Source: Asparagopsis taxiformis (lineage: Eukaryota > Rhodophyta > Florideophyceae > Bonnemaisoniales > Bonnemaisoniaceae). Taken from it: DNA of 64,000 nt. Below the pieces are notes generated by a model. The model searched no databases and had not been told where the DNA came from. It saw only the letters and a list, made by a program, of their open reading frames with translations. Position 1 is the stretch's first letter, and every line of letters begins with the position of its first letter. The position numbers and the translations under genes are program-made. This document shows positions 54,644 to 64,000 of the stretch, piece by piece. The stretch spans positions 59,236-123,235 of the forward strand of contig JALQPE010002458.1 of the NCBI GenBank assembly GCA_030407315.1, read 5' to 3'.

Positions 54644-56928
54644 ATGCCGCCGCGTATTGCGAAGAAAGCTCCAAAGCCTCCGGGCCTCCAGAAAAACCGG
54701 TCAGCAGCTGCTGTATCGAGTGCCCGACAATCCCGTGCGAAGAAGCGGTCTGGGCCTACCGGCAGCATTGAACCGCGGTCCGGTAGTCGCAAGACGGACC
54801 GGCGCAGAACTGGGGATCCGCAGCGAGAAAGTGAGGAAGGAGGAACGGCGCGGAGAGAGATGGGGCTTGACCGAGGCAAGCGTGCTCGCAGGGACAGTGA
54901 ACATCATGATGATGACATGATAGTGGCTCAAAACATGTTGGAATTGCGGCAGAGTGCTATGGCAAAGGTAGTTCCTCCCGGGTTGGCAGATGCGGAGGTG
55001 CTGCAGACGGAGTCCCAGCCGGGGGTTCGCGAGACACTGGAGGCTGTGACCCCCACTGCGCCAACTATGCCGAGTACATCAGCCCCAGCAGGTAATGCAG
55101 TCAGGGACCCGAGGATAGCGGCAAGGGATGTTGTTTCTGAGCAACGTTCACAGGATGCCAACTATCATCGGCGGTCAGGTGGTACTGAGGGGAGAGAGCA
55201 GCCGGAGTGCGGGCCTCGTCACAACAGACTGTCATTGGTGCCAAATATGCGCGTAACGCCCCCGCGACGTCAGGCTATTGCCGATGGAGGACATCATAAT
55301 CCCGATAGCGTGGGAGATGGGGGGACGGTGAGGGCAGAGAGGTTGCATCCGCCGGAATCCATCGATTTAATGGCGAGTCGCATCAATGCGCAGAAGAAGA
55401 AGATCGCGGAGCTGGAAAAAAAGTGTTTAGCCAGGACATAGCAAACAAGGCGCTCACCACGGAGATAGTTGCGTTGGAGGCTAAGGTGAAGACTCTGCAG
55501 GCGGAAAATGCCAGCCTTACTGCAATTGCGAGAACAGGTAGAATCAGTGATCACGGTGGCGGTAAGTCGAAAATACAGAAAGCCATTCCTGTGAAATACC
55601 TTGGAGTTCTTAGGGCGGTTGAGGAAAACCTGACAAAGTGGTGCAAGAACGAGACTATGGAGCTGGACCCTATGGCGGAACAAACGCAGAGACGTTGGAC
55701 TGGACGTACCATCGAGGTAGAGCCGGTAGAAGGGACTCTTTGGAGCGAAAACGGTGTAGGATATATTGCTACCCCTCCGGGCTATATCATCAAGAATCTG
55801 CAGTGGTATACACCTTCGTACAGGGACGAGAGTGATCTGCTGAATGACTTGGTGCGACACGTACTGCGTCAAAGTCCGTGGTGTGATGTGTTTTCCGATG
55901 AGGAGCAGCGTGTGTGCTGTCAAGAGGCTGTGGCGGGGAGCAAGGCATTGAAAGTGAAGGTGACGCAGAAACTGTCCGACGTGATGAGTGCACGGAAGCG
56001 TAATGCGAGGGACAGATTGTTCGGTTCGCTGGGGTACACGAAATTAATGTCTAGATGCACGATGCTGACGACGCGAGCTGAGATGGACGAGCGAGAGGAT
56101 CAAAAGCGCGAAGCGTCTGAGAAGCTTTTGAAACGGGAAAGCAACGGTGATTTGGATATGGGGAGGTGGCGAACGGCACCGTTCTCAGAGCTGCGATACA
56201 GCAAAGGCTTGGTTCCTGACAGCTTCGAAATGGAAGTGAATGGTGATGCATGGTTTAACAACCGAGTAGCTGTGAATGTGCTGGACATCTTCAGGGGTTA
56301 TTCGATACGACCAGAACAAGTAATGGACATAGAGACGAGCATACTAACGCTGGCGCGCCTGGATGCTTGGCTAGTGACTACTGTGGAGTGTTTGGATGAA
56401 CCGAAGGGGAAAGGAGGTGCACGGCAGAAGGAGTTTACAAGGCGGTACAGTCAATATGTGGGGGTAGCTTTTCAGCAATTAGTTGGTATGGTGGTGTACT
56501 GCATGTCTTGTCTCCAAGGCTCGCAAGCAAGGGAAGAAACGGACGTTGTCGAGAGCGAACAGCGGACTAGTGCACAGTCACGGCATGTGTTTGCAAGCCG
56601 TACTGTGACGAGAGAGGCTGTTGAAGTGTGGCAAAGCGGAGAGGGGTCTGGAATTGTTCATGTCGTTGATGATGTAAACCGCTGCTCATCACTTGTTCTA
56701 GTGTCCGAGGATTGGATTCAATCGCATATTACGTCAAACCTCGGTGCTGTAATGGATTGTGTGATTGCGCAAGGACTAATTGGCGCAGAACTTTTCGTCG
56801 TTGACCCATATGCTGGACACCTGAGTGCAAACCTGAATGTAGAAATCAATGCCCCACAGTATGGGGGCATGGAGCGGCGCCATGCAGCCACTGCTGATAA
56901 CGGTTTTGGCGTAATGGAGGATGGTTGA
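54644..56928 (+). pseudogene. coiled-coil element protein, second copy, frameshifted
   Basis: Inverted copy of 19738-22023, with the start MPPRIAKK at 54644. One A is missing from the run at 55416-55422 (seven instead of eight), so the frame changes inside the coiled coil after ELEKK. The rest is open from 55423 to the stop at 56928. Only about 25 bp of its native upstream region remain before the reverse transcriptase fragment, so it also lacks its promoter. If the A run were a slippery site the protein could still be made, but the intact eight-A copy argues against a need for that. Confidence 0.85.
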
Positions 56929-57005
56929 AATTAGTGCAGTAAATGTGACGTTGACTAGAAGGCTTATCATGTAGTACATTATCAATAGAGTGCTGCGATT
57001 TAGAT

Positions 57006-60000
57006 TTATTCTTCTTCATTATCATCTGTGAACTGGTAATCAGTGTTGGTGTAGAAGCGGTTGAGATAGAAACGGTGGTCCGACCAGTGCATTTGTTTCG
57101 TAAATGGCTTGACTGGAAAGTTACTTCGTACGATGTGCACGGTGCCAGATATAGTAGATGCAGGAATGAGGTCAAACCAAGGACCACCTGCACTGTGGGA
57201 TGCAGTGTCATTGCTGTCAACGGATCCGTTGTCCGGGTCCCATGTGGACCACTTTAAACAAATGCACCCAAGTGATTTTTCCACAGCGGTTTTTGGGGCA
57301 AAGCAGGTCATATACTGAACGAAAGCGAGTTCTACAGGTTGAAACAGGTTTGGAGACTGCAGGCGTACCAGTGCCAGGACGCGCCCTACCCATATGGTTC
57401 TGTAGTCATCGGCAGTTCCGGAGATGACGACAAAGGAGTACTGCGATCTCTTTGCGGGGCCGAATGATGAAGTTGCAAAGACGCGCTGCTGCTTGTGCCT
57501 CGACACGTTTGTGGGGCGAAGCATGCCACTGTGCGGGTCAAAGTCGTCGGCATCTGGGACGTACCCTCCCATGACGTAGGCGGACTTTACCGCGGTGACG
57601 GAAATGTCCATGTCATGTATTGGAGGGCCTTCTGCCGTGGCGCGCAGTCTAGCGAGGGTGAGGAACGCTTGTGCAGCTGTGTCACCGAGTTGCTGGAATA
57701 GCGTTATGGTGCCAGACGGGAACGAGGAGTTGTGCAGAGGCAAAAGAGTGGCAGGATCGGGCTGTCCGTCGATATCTGCAACGAGGAGGGTTGCATCGGG
57801 CAGCAGGGAGGCAAAGTCGTGCAGTGCAACGGTGAATCCGTCGCGAACGAGTACTGCACCGTCTGTGGGCGATATCATGCGTGCGTTTCCCAATGTGTTC
57901 GATGGGGTATGACCAGTTGGAGTGGCCAAGGAGAATTCCATGTGGCGAATAGTCTCTTCCATGGCTGTGGAGCGCCTTCGAGAGGTTTTCCTATAACTCT
58001 GTTTGAACAGAAGATGCGAGTGTTCGTAGGGGCCTGCATCAATGTGTTCCAGGGCGCCATATCTCTGCAAGTCACCGGGAAGATGGTCTAGAAGATGGAA
58101 CTTGAAAGTTTTGAGACCTGTGGTGTGGAATGGGCCGAGGGTGGAGAGCATTGATTGTTTGAAATAGGAAATGGAGTTCTGGAGGCTTTCTAGTTCGGCG
58201 GCAGTCCAGTGCTTGATGCGACCGCGTTTCATGACCCATGCGACGAGGTCAGAGTATTGCGTGCAGATGGAAGTGAGGGGGGCTGTCTCTACTTCGTCAC
58301 AGCATGTGTCAATGATTGCTGCGATGAAAGGGAACACCATGTCGACATGGTGATAGTCTTTTTCTGCGAGCATGCCGCGTATGCCGTCCTCCGTGAAGAG
58401 GCCGTTCAAATTGGTGCCCTTCTCACCCTTGGAGAAGTCGACATGAAGACCGGTGATGTAGTAGTCGCGTTCGATAGCGGACAGAATGCTGTTTGAGCCG
58501 GCGAGGATGGATTTTTTCACCTTCTTGAAGGTGCGAGGTGTCCCGGAATGGGAGGCAGTGGTGGTGGTGAGGTCTGGGGAGCTGAGGCGGTGGACAATGC
58601 ACTGTTTGATGAGCTTTGAGATGCCGAGGTGGAGATTGTGCAGAGGCTCGAAGGAGAAAATGTTGTAGGGGTCTATGGGACTGTTACTGGGTAAAAGAGC
58701 GGTCGATTCGAGGACAGAGTGTTGTTCGAGGAGGGAGAGAGCTTCGAGCGGAGCAGTTGTATGCTCCTGAGCGCTCTCTTGGCGTGCAGAGCGTGTATCA
58801 TCGAGGGAGCGGGGCTGGTGTGGCGCGGTGGATTCAAGTTGAGTGGCGGGGATGTAGCAGCGGTGGCAGGGATGTGTGGTGGTAGTGCTGTTGCGAGTGC
58901 ATGACAGCTCTTTGGCCTCTGGAAAGTCGCAGCAATAATTGGCTAGGATGGGAAAGCATTGGCGGGCAGTTGCAGTGGAGTCTGTGCAGGGGAACCCGGA
59001 AGAGAACGCGGTGGATAGGGACGAAAACACTTTTTCGAGTGCTTTATGAAGAATATCAATTTGCGAGCGCGACTAGCAGAACTAGAGGTTGTCGGCATTT
59101 CATCACCGAACAAGGCGTTGGACGAAGGGTTAACAATGTACGGAAGATACCCGACGATGGTGAGGCCGGTACGGATGCAGTGGCGACGGAGGGGGGCGGA
59201 GAAGTTGAGCAGTGTGACGTGTATGGGGTATGCGACGATTGCGGAGCTCTTGAGGCTTGTGCTGCTCTTGTCGGAGTACACTTGGAGGAGGCCGGCAAAG
59301 GAGGAAGGTGTGGGATCAGTTTCCTCTGCCCATACGACCTGTGGATCTTCCGAGAGCTGCACGCGCTGTCTAGTAACCTGGTGCAGCGTTTTCGCGAATT
59401 CTGTGTGTAGGGGATGAGAAAATATTGCGGTGCCGTCTGGGGCGGTCTGTGGGGAGGGGTGGAAGAGAGTATTTTGGTCGTTAGCCAGTGCTAACTGCCT
59501 GCGGAGCATGTCGACTGGGTCGCGGAGGTACAGCTGTGCCGAGTACTTACCAGTTTTGTCTGGAATGATGTGGCTCTTGTAACCTTCGGTGCGGAAATGT
59601 GTTTCGACCATGGAAGCGGTAACGTGGCGACATTCTTCTACGGTGCGAACGGCGCTGTTGAACTTTTCTAGGGAGAATGCGGGGTCTTGTAGGATGGTGA
59701 TGACTTCGCTCACGCGGCCAGCCCGGCCTTGTACTCGAGGGTTGTGAGACTGGCGGCGAGGGATTGCACGAGGAGGTCTGCGCGGGAGGGGGTTGAGGTT
59801 GGTGGCAGTGGAGCGTCACAGGGTGAGTCGCTGGAGGAAGCACGACCAGATTCTGGGTCTGGGGAGCTGGGTTGCGGGGAATCATGATCGCCGTTTCGAG
59901 CAGGCTCATGGGTGACGGCAGGGACACGAGCGTTGTTGAAATGTTGGGGAGAGGGGTTGAAACGGTAGCGACACGTTCGCTCATGCAGCGCGAGCGCATA

Positions 60001-60045
60001 AGCATCTACGCAGTAGTAGAAGCACCCTTCATACTTGCATTCCAT
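57006..60045 (-). pseudogene. KDZ-like transposase, second copy, two frameshifts
   Basis: Inverted copy of 16622-19660, starting at ATG 60045 with the same C2HC finger. One base is missing near 59722 (GGCGCT reads GGGCT), and one A from the run at 59060-59062 (three instead of four). The open pieces are 60045-59710, 59713-58943 and 59030-57006. All core motifs (CTDSTATARQCFPILANY, EPLHNLHLG, YEHSHLLFKQ) remain readable. It should be inactive. Convergent spacing to the coiled-coil copy (77 bp) is kept. Confidence 0.9.
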
Positions 60046-60640
60046 GTCGAGTTTTGACGCAAAAGGGAGGATTGCGAGCTGAACAGGGGAGACTGTGCCG
60101 TCCAGATGCGACCAATTTTATTTTTGTGGTGCTTTCGAGACTTGGAATGTAACGTGTTCGTTCGTAGTTTTGTGGGTAGTAGTTTTGTGCTCACTCCAGC
60201 TGACATCCCAACGGTGGAATTTAACCGAGAGTTCAATCATTTCCAACTGTTACATCACATTGCGTGCTGGCAACGTGTGCATGGAATGACGAACGACTGC
60301 CCTGAGAGATGAATTTTCAATTAATTCATTTGTAATAATAAACTTTTTTATTTCCAAACTTCGTGGAATCTGAATGTGCTTTACAGCGGATATGCCACGG
60401 ATCATGTAAGGAAAGCAAATGGATTCTCATATATATGATTATATGTTTATATTCGTTGTTCTCGATCCGGATCTCATTGTTCGGGGAATCAGAGACCATG
60501 GCTTGGGCCATACTCAATCTCACTGCCGGCGATGATTTCGAGTATGCACAGCAAGACTTAAGCGGACGCTGAAAGCTGTCCGGTCGACGCCGCAGGCTCC
60601 ACTCCGCCCTCATCACCGACTGAGATTCTTTGACCGCCTT
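60046..60640. promoter_or_regulatory. intergenic region between transposase copy and micro-exon locus
   Basis: Inverse of 16025-16621, high identity. Nothing else is seen in it. Confidence 0.35.
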
Positions 60641-60659
60641 TGCTTTGTTTAGTGTAGAG

Positions 60660-61640
60660 GATGGACGAAGGTACGTGCGCGAATCTTGAGGGTATGCATT
60701 GAGGGAAGCGTGGGTTTTGAGTTTGACTGTTTCCGTTGATGCGATATTTTTCATTGGAAGCCTGTTGACTCATGGTGTGTATTGAGCGGAGGATGGAAGA
60801 GAGGTACGTGAAGTTTTGAAAGTGTGCTGCGAGGGAAGGTTGGTTTTGAGTCTGACTGTTGTAGTTGATTCCGATGTTGTGTAGATGATGCAGGAATGTT
60901 GATGACGGAAGGTAAGTTTCATTGAGTGCCAAGATGTGCTTTGCGAAGGTATGGACTGCTGACTATGATTATTATTCATTGCAAGGTTTTTGGATCATGG
61001 TTTGTATTGTGTGTAGGATGGATGAGAGGTACATTTGCGAGTTCTCAGGGTATGTAGCGAGGGAAACGTTGGTTTCCAATCTGACTGTTGCGATTGATTC
61101 CGATGTTGCGTAGGTGATGGAGGAATAGTGATGACGGAAGGTAAGTCACATTGGGCGCCAAGACCGGTTGTGCGAAGATGCGGAATGCTGACTACTTTTC
61201 TTGGCTACACGATTACGTGACTTATGGTTTTTATTGTGTGCAGGATGGAACAGGTAAGGTAAGTGTGCGAGTTTTGAAAGTAAGCAGCGAGGGAAGGTTG
61301 GTTTTGGGTCTGACTGTTGTGGTTGATTCCGATGTTGTGTAGATGGTGCAGGAATGTTGATGACAGAAGGTAAGTTTCACTGAGCACCAAGACTTGTTTT
61401 GCGAAGATATGGACTGCTGACTTTGATTATTCATTGGAAGGTTTTGGATCATGGTTTGTATTTTGTGTAGGATGGATGATTCACTCATCCTCTCGGAGAG
61501 GTAAGTAAGGGAGTTTCTAGGATATCTGTCGTGGTAAGCGTTGCTTTTGAATCTGACTGTTGGGGTTGATGTTTTTTATGTGATGCAGGAGTGGTGAAGC
61601 AGGAACGGCAGGACTGAAGGAGAGTGAAGAAGGGATCTAG
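60660..61640 (+). CDS. putative micro-exon gene, copy B'
   Basis: Nine short segments, each preceded by AG (mostly TGTAG/TGCAG) and followed by GTAAGT, GTACGT or GTACAT: 60660-60670, 60792-60803, 60894-60911, 61017-61028, 61123-61140, 61244-61258, 61352-61369, 61471-61500, and 61589 to the stop at 61638-61640. From the second on, lengths are 12, 18, 12, 18, 15, 18 and 30 nt, all multiples of three. Types GATGGATGAGAG and GAATGTTGATGACGGAAG alternate. Joined, they give one open frame with ten-residue repeats, MEERNVDDGR then MDERNSDDGR, and an end rich in Gly/Glu. Every junction splits an AG|G Arg codon. An alternative 10 nt form of 61244-61253 also stays open with the first ATG at 60661. Unproven without RNA data. 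Confidence 0.45.
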
Positions 61641-61649
61641 GAAGATGGG

Positions 61650-62200
61650 GAATGAAGCTGTGAGGTGTTTCTGGTATGTGTATATTTTCGGGCATACGAT
61701 AGAAGTGAGAGTGGTTTTCAAGTGGTGTAAGATTTTGCTGACCATGTTCGTGTTTGATGTCTTGATGATTTAATGGGCTGGGGTGGTGTCGAGGAAAGCG
61801 GGATGGAATTGGGAAGGAGCGGATTTTTTGTAATCAAGGTCGTGAGGGTTCTTGAAGTATGTGCGGATGGTGGTTCATGGCGTTCGGATGGTAGGGAGAA
61901 CGCGATGGTGAGGGAGATGGGTGATCGACGATATGCTGACAGGTATTTTGTATTCCGGCTGGATACGTATTTCATATTCTGGCTGGATACATATTCCGTA
62001 TTCTGCGTGGATACGTATTTCCTATTCTAACCGGGTATTTATTTCCTATTCTGACCAGATATGTATTTCCTATTCTAGAGAGACGTATTGTATACGAGCA
62101 GTTTCGTAAATGAGAGAATAAAATACGGTCCGATATGGGCCCTGAATTTACCATCCGCTGTAATTTCTTCCCTCCCGGTTTTCGCTGATATATTGTATAC
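61650..62200. repeat. inverse of 13750-14290 with 24 bp tandem repeat
   Basis: Contains the 24 bp repeat (about 61950-62085) and otherwise no gene. Confidence 0.6.
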
Positions 62201-62204
62201 TGGA

Positions 62205-62425
62205 CGTCGGGTCCTAGTATTCCGCCATATGTACTAGAGAAAGTGGATGTCGGGTCCTAGTATTCCGCCAAACGTACTAGAGAAAGTGGATGTCGGGCCC
62301 TAGTATTCCGCCAAACATTCTAGAGAAAGTGGATGTCGGGTCCTAGTATTCCGCCATATGTACTAGAGAAAGTGGATGTCGGGCCCTAGTATTCCGCCAT
62401 ATGTACTAGAGAAAGTGGACGTCCG
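62205..62425. repeat. 43 bp subterminal tandem repeat, five units
   Basis: Inverse of 13491-13748. Units contain CCTAGTATTCCGCC and GTACTAGAGAAAGTGGATG. Two units have AACGTACTAG or AACATTCTAG in place of ATGTACTAG. Confidence 0.85.
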
Positions 62426-62514
62426 CATCCAAAAATTTTTTATTTTTTTTGGACGCGGACGTTCATTTGTTCTAGTAAATCTCGGGGCCGACTAGGACCC
62501 GTACTAGAGAGACT

Positions 62515-62547
62515 GGACGTCCGCGTCCACTTCCGAAAACACAGACG
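62515..62547 (-). repeat. terminal inverted repeat of inverted copy
   Basis: Ends ...CCGAAAACACAGACG, the exact complement of 13366-13398. Host coding sequence starts right after it. Confidence 0.85.
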
Positions 62548-62909
62548 GCCTTGCGCTCTAACGTCGCCTCGCGTCCAGCCGCGTCCTTAAGTGTTTTTTC
62601 AGCCTCGTGCACGAGACTCACCGCTTCGTCGCGCGTTGCGTTCGCTTTGCTAAGGCGCGCCGCAGCGTCGTCGCGCGCTTGCGCAATCGTCGTCACCCGT
62701 GCCACCGCCTCGTCACGGCTCTGCTCGACCGACGCCAGACGCGCCAGCGCTTCGCTGCGGCCCTCCACGGCGGAAGCCATTCGCGCCAAAGCGTCGTCGC
62801 GAGCTCCTTCGAGCAACACCACGCGCGGCAAACGCCTCTTCCCGGCCCTTTTCGGCGGCGGCAAGCTGGCCCGCAACACGTTCGCGTCTGATTCGGCCCA
62901 AAACAGCAC
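62548..62909 (-). pseudogene. Ala-rich coiled-coil host gene, cut by element
   Basis: The reverse frame from about 62909 reads a long Ala/Arg/Glu heptad pattern (ARDDALARMASAVEGRSEALARLA, then SRDEAVARV and ATRDEAVSLVHEAEK). It is cleanly interrupted by the terminal repeat at 62547, and the ORF continues only by chance into the repeat. GC-rich, unlike the elements. Function unknown; a cytoskeletal or membrane-associated coiled coil is possible. The missing C-terminal half is not seen in the window. Confidence 0.5.
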
Positions 62910-64000
62910 CCGCCTCGTTGACAGCAGTCGCCGCGTCCACTTGCCGCCACGTTTATCAGCCGTTGCCTCACCTGCGCCCGTGCGGCTGCCCGCAGCAGCA
63001 CCGTCACCTGCGCCGCTTTTCGCCGCGCTGCTGACGCCGCCCCGCCGTCGCCCGCACTGCTGGGACGCCGCAGCCCGCGTGCCCGGAAGACGCCGCTTTC
63101 AAGGCTGCAACTCGTTGTACACCTTCACGTACTCCCGCGCAGCGCCGCGTCGAGTCGCTCGACGTCGATAGGAGCGCGCGGTGGCTCGGAGAAAAGAGAA
63201 TACCGGCCGTCTCGGAAGCGCCGACGCTCGATCGCCAACAACGCCGCCATGCCCAAGGTACTGCGCATACTCGCGCGAATCGGTCGCGCCGCATAACGTG
63301 CAGTTCGTTAGTTGATAGCGCGGATAACACGGCATCAACGGTAACGACATCGCGCGCTTCTAAATTCGCAAACGCGTCGCGCGACCGGATTGCGCGGCGA
63401 CTTGAGAAGGAGATGTGGAATTTCAGTATGCCGTGAACACCCCAAGCGAAACCATGCGCCCGTCGACGACGCCGTGCTCCGCGCTCCAGGGCAACCATTG
63501 CCCGCCCTCCTTGAAGTCCATGCCAGGCGCGAGATCGAAAACCGGAGTTTCGTCCCACGCGCACGCGCGATGCTCCGTCAGGAGACTCTCGAGGTGCGCC
63601 GCCGTATACGTTCCCCGCCCGCACGATCGCCGAAACGCCGACGCGCTCGATTCCCGCGATCAGTTTTTCGTTTAAGCGCAAGAAGCGGCGCTCGACGTAA
63701 GCGACGTGAAGCCACGCGGCGGCACCATCACCACCCACTCGCTCAGAGCAATAGCCCAGAATACGAACGAGCCTCGACCGGAACGCGGCGCCCGAGCAGT
63801 ACCGACGGCGCGTAATGGAACACGCAGGGAAGCGGCACCGACAACGAGTCGGGCGCTTCCGGCCAATCGCGCGCATCGTAACGCGGGAAGAAAGCGGCGA
63901 CGCGGTCATCAGGAAACTCGCGAAATTCGATATCGCGATACGTAACGAAAGTAGCCCGACGTGCGCCGCAAACGCAACTCGCGCGCGCTTCCGGGCGCAT
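62910..64000 (-). pseudogene. GC-rich decayed coding sequence, unknown product
   Basis: Coding-like text on the minus strand changes frame repeatedly. 64000-63743 reads IEFREFPDDRVAAFFPRYDA. The next frame gives VAYVERRFLRLNEKLIAGIE, then a third gives TPVFDLAPGMDFKEGG and SAEHGVVDGRMVSLGVFTAY (stop near 63415). A further piece (63350-63099) holds NCTLCGATDSREY. A short open start lies at the window edge. I do not recognise the family. The right end may continue outside the window. Confidence 0.35.

Noticed and set aside
1..64000. Bacterial or organelle origin
   Set aside because: Absence of operons and tRNA, presence of SET, KDZ transposase, splice-like signals and satellites all point to a eukaryotic nucleus.

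Overview
The window looks like nuclear DNA of a eukaryote with few introns. A red alga of the Chondrus type is my best guess, at low confidence. It is dominated by nested copies of one large DNA-transposon family and its fragments. The real genes are long, mostly intronless ORFs of 760-1330 codons. Host-like sequence between elements is sparse and mostly decayed. I saw no rRNA, tRNA or CRISPR array.

Layout. 1-5625: host-like DNA with a decayed acidic, Ser-rich gene (866-3281, +) and a broken Ser/Thr/Pro-rich gene (5113-3600, -). 5626-13365: a truncated element in reverse orientation carrying a frameshifted ParB-dioxygenase gene. 13366-36159: a 22.8 kb unit bounded by near-identical 33 bp terminal inverted repeats. 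In order it holds subterminal 43 bp repeats, a divergent micro-exon locus (-), a KDZ/Plavaka-like transposase (+), a coiled-coil protein (-), a spacer, a DNA methyltransferase-SET fusion (+), a ParB-2OG dioxygenase (+), a G-rich end module and the second terminal repeat. 36160-45800: host-like or satellite DNA with hairpin-rich MITE-like elements, a 172 bp tandem repeat, a decayed UPF0126-family membrane protein gene, a decayed acidic protein gene and a palindromic ACAGTAAA-type array. 45803-54374: the right part of another element with an intact ParB-dioxygenase. 54375-54615: a Ty3-type reverse transcriptase fragment caught exactly between two element ends. 54619-62547: an inverted, frameshifted copy of the transposase/coiled-coil half. 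62548-64000: GC-rich decayed host coding DNA, interrupted by the inverted copy.

How the genes may work together. The transposase and coiled-coil protein form one convergent pair and probably provide mobility. The other two proteins carry chromatin and DNA modification domains: a DPPY-type base methyltransferase fused to a histone-methyltransferase SET domain, and a ParB-like DNA-binding/CTPase fold fused to an Fe(II)/2-oxoglutarate dioxygenase. Together they resemble a self-encoded writer/eraser set. A palindrome-rich repeat (R, at least 16 full copies, all flanking element genes) is a candidate cis target. The fungal KDZ elements with TET/JBP dioxygenases are the nearest published parallel I know. 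The fusions here are different, and the interplay is inference.
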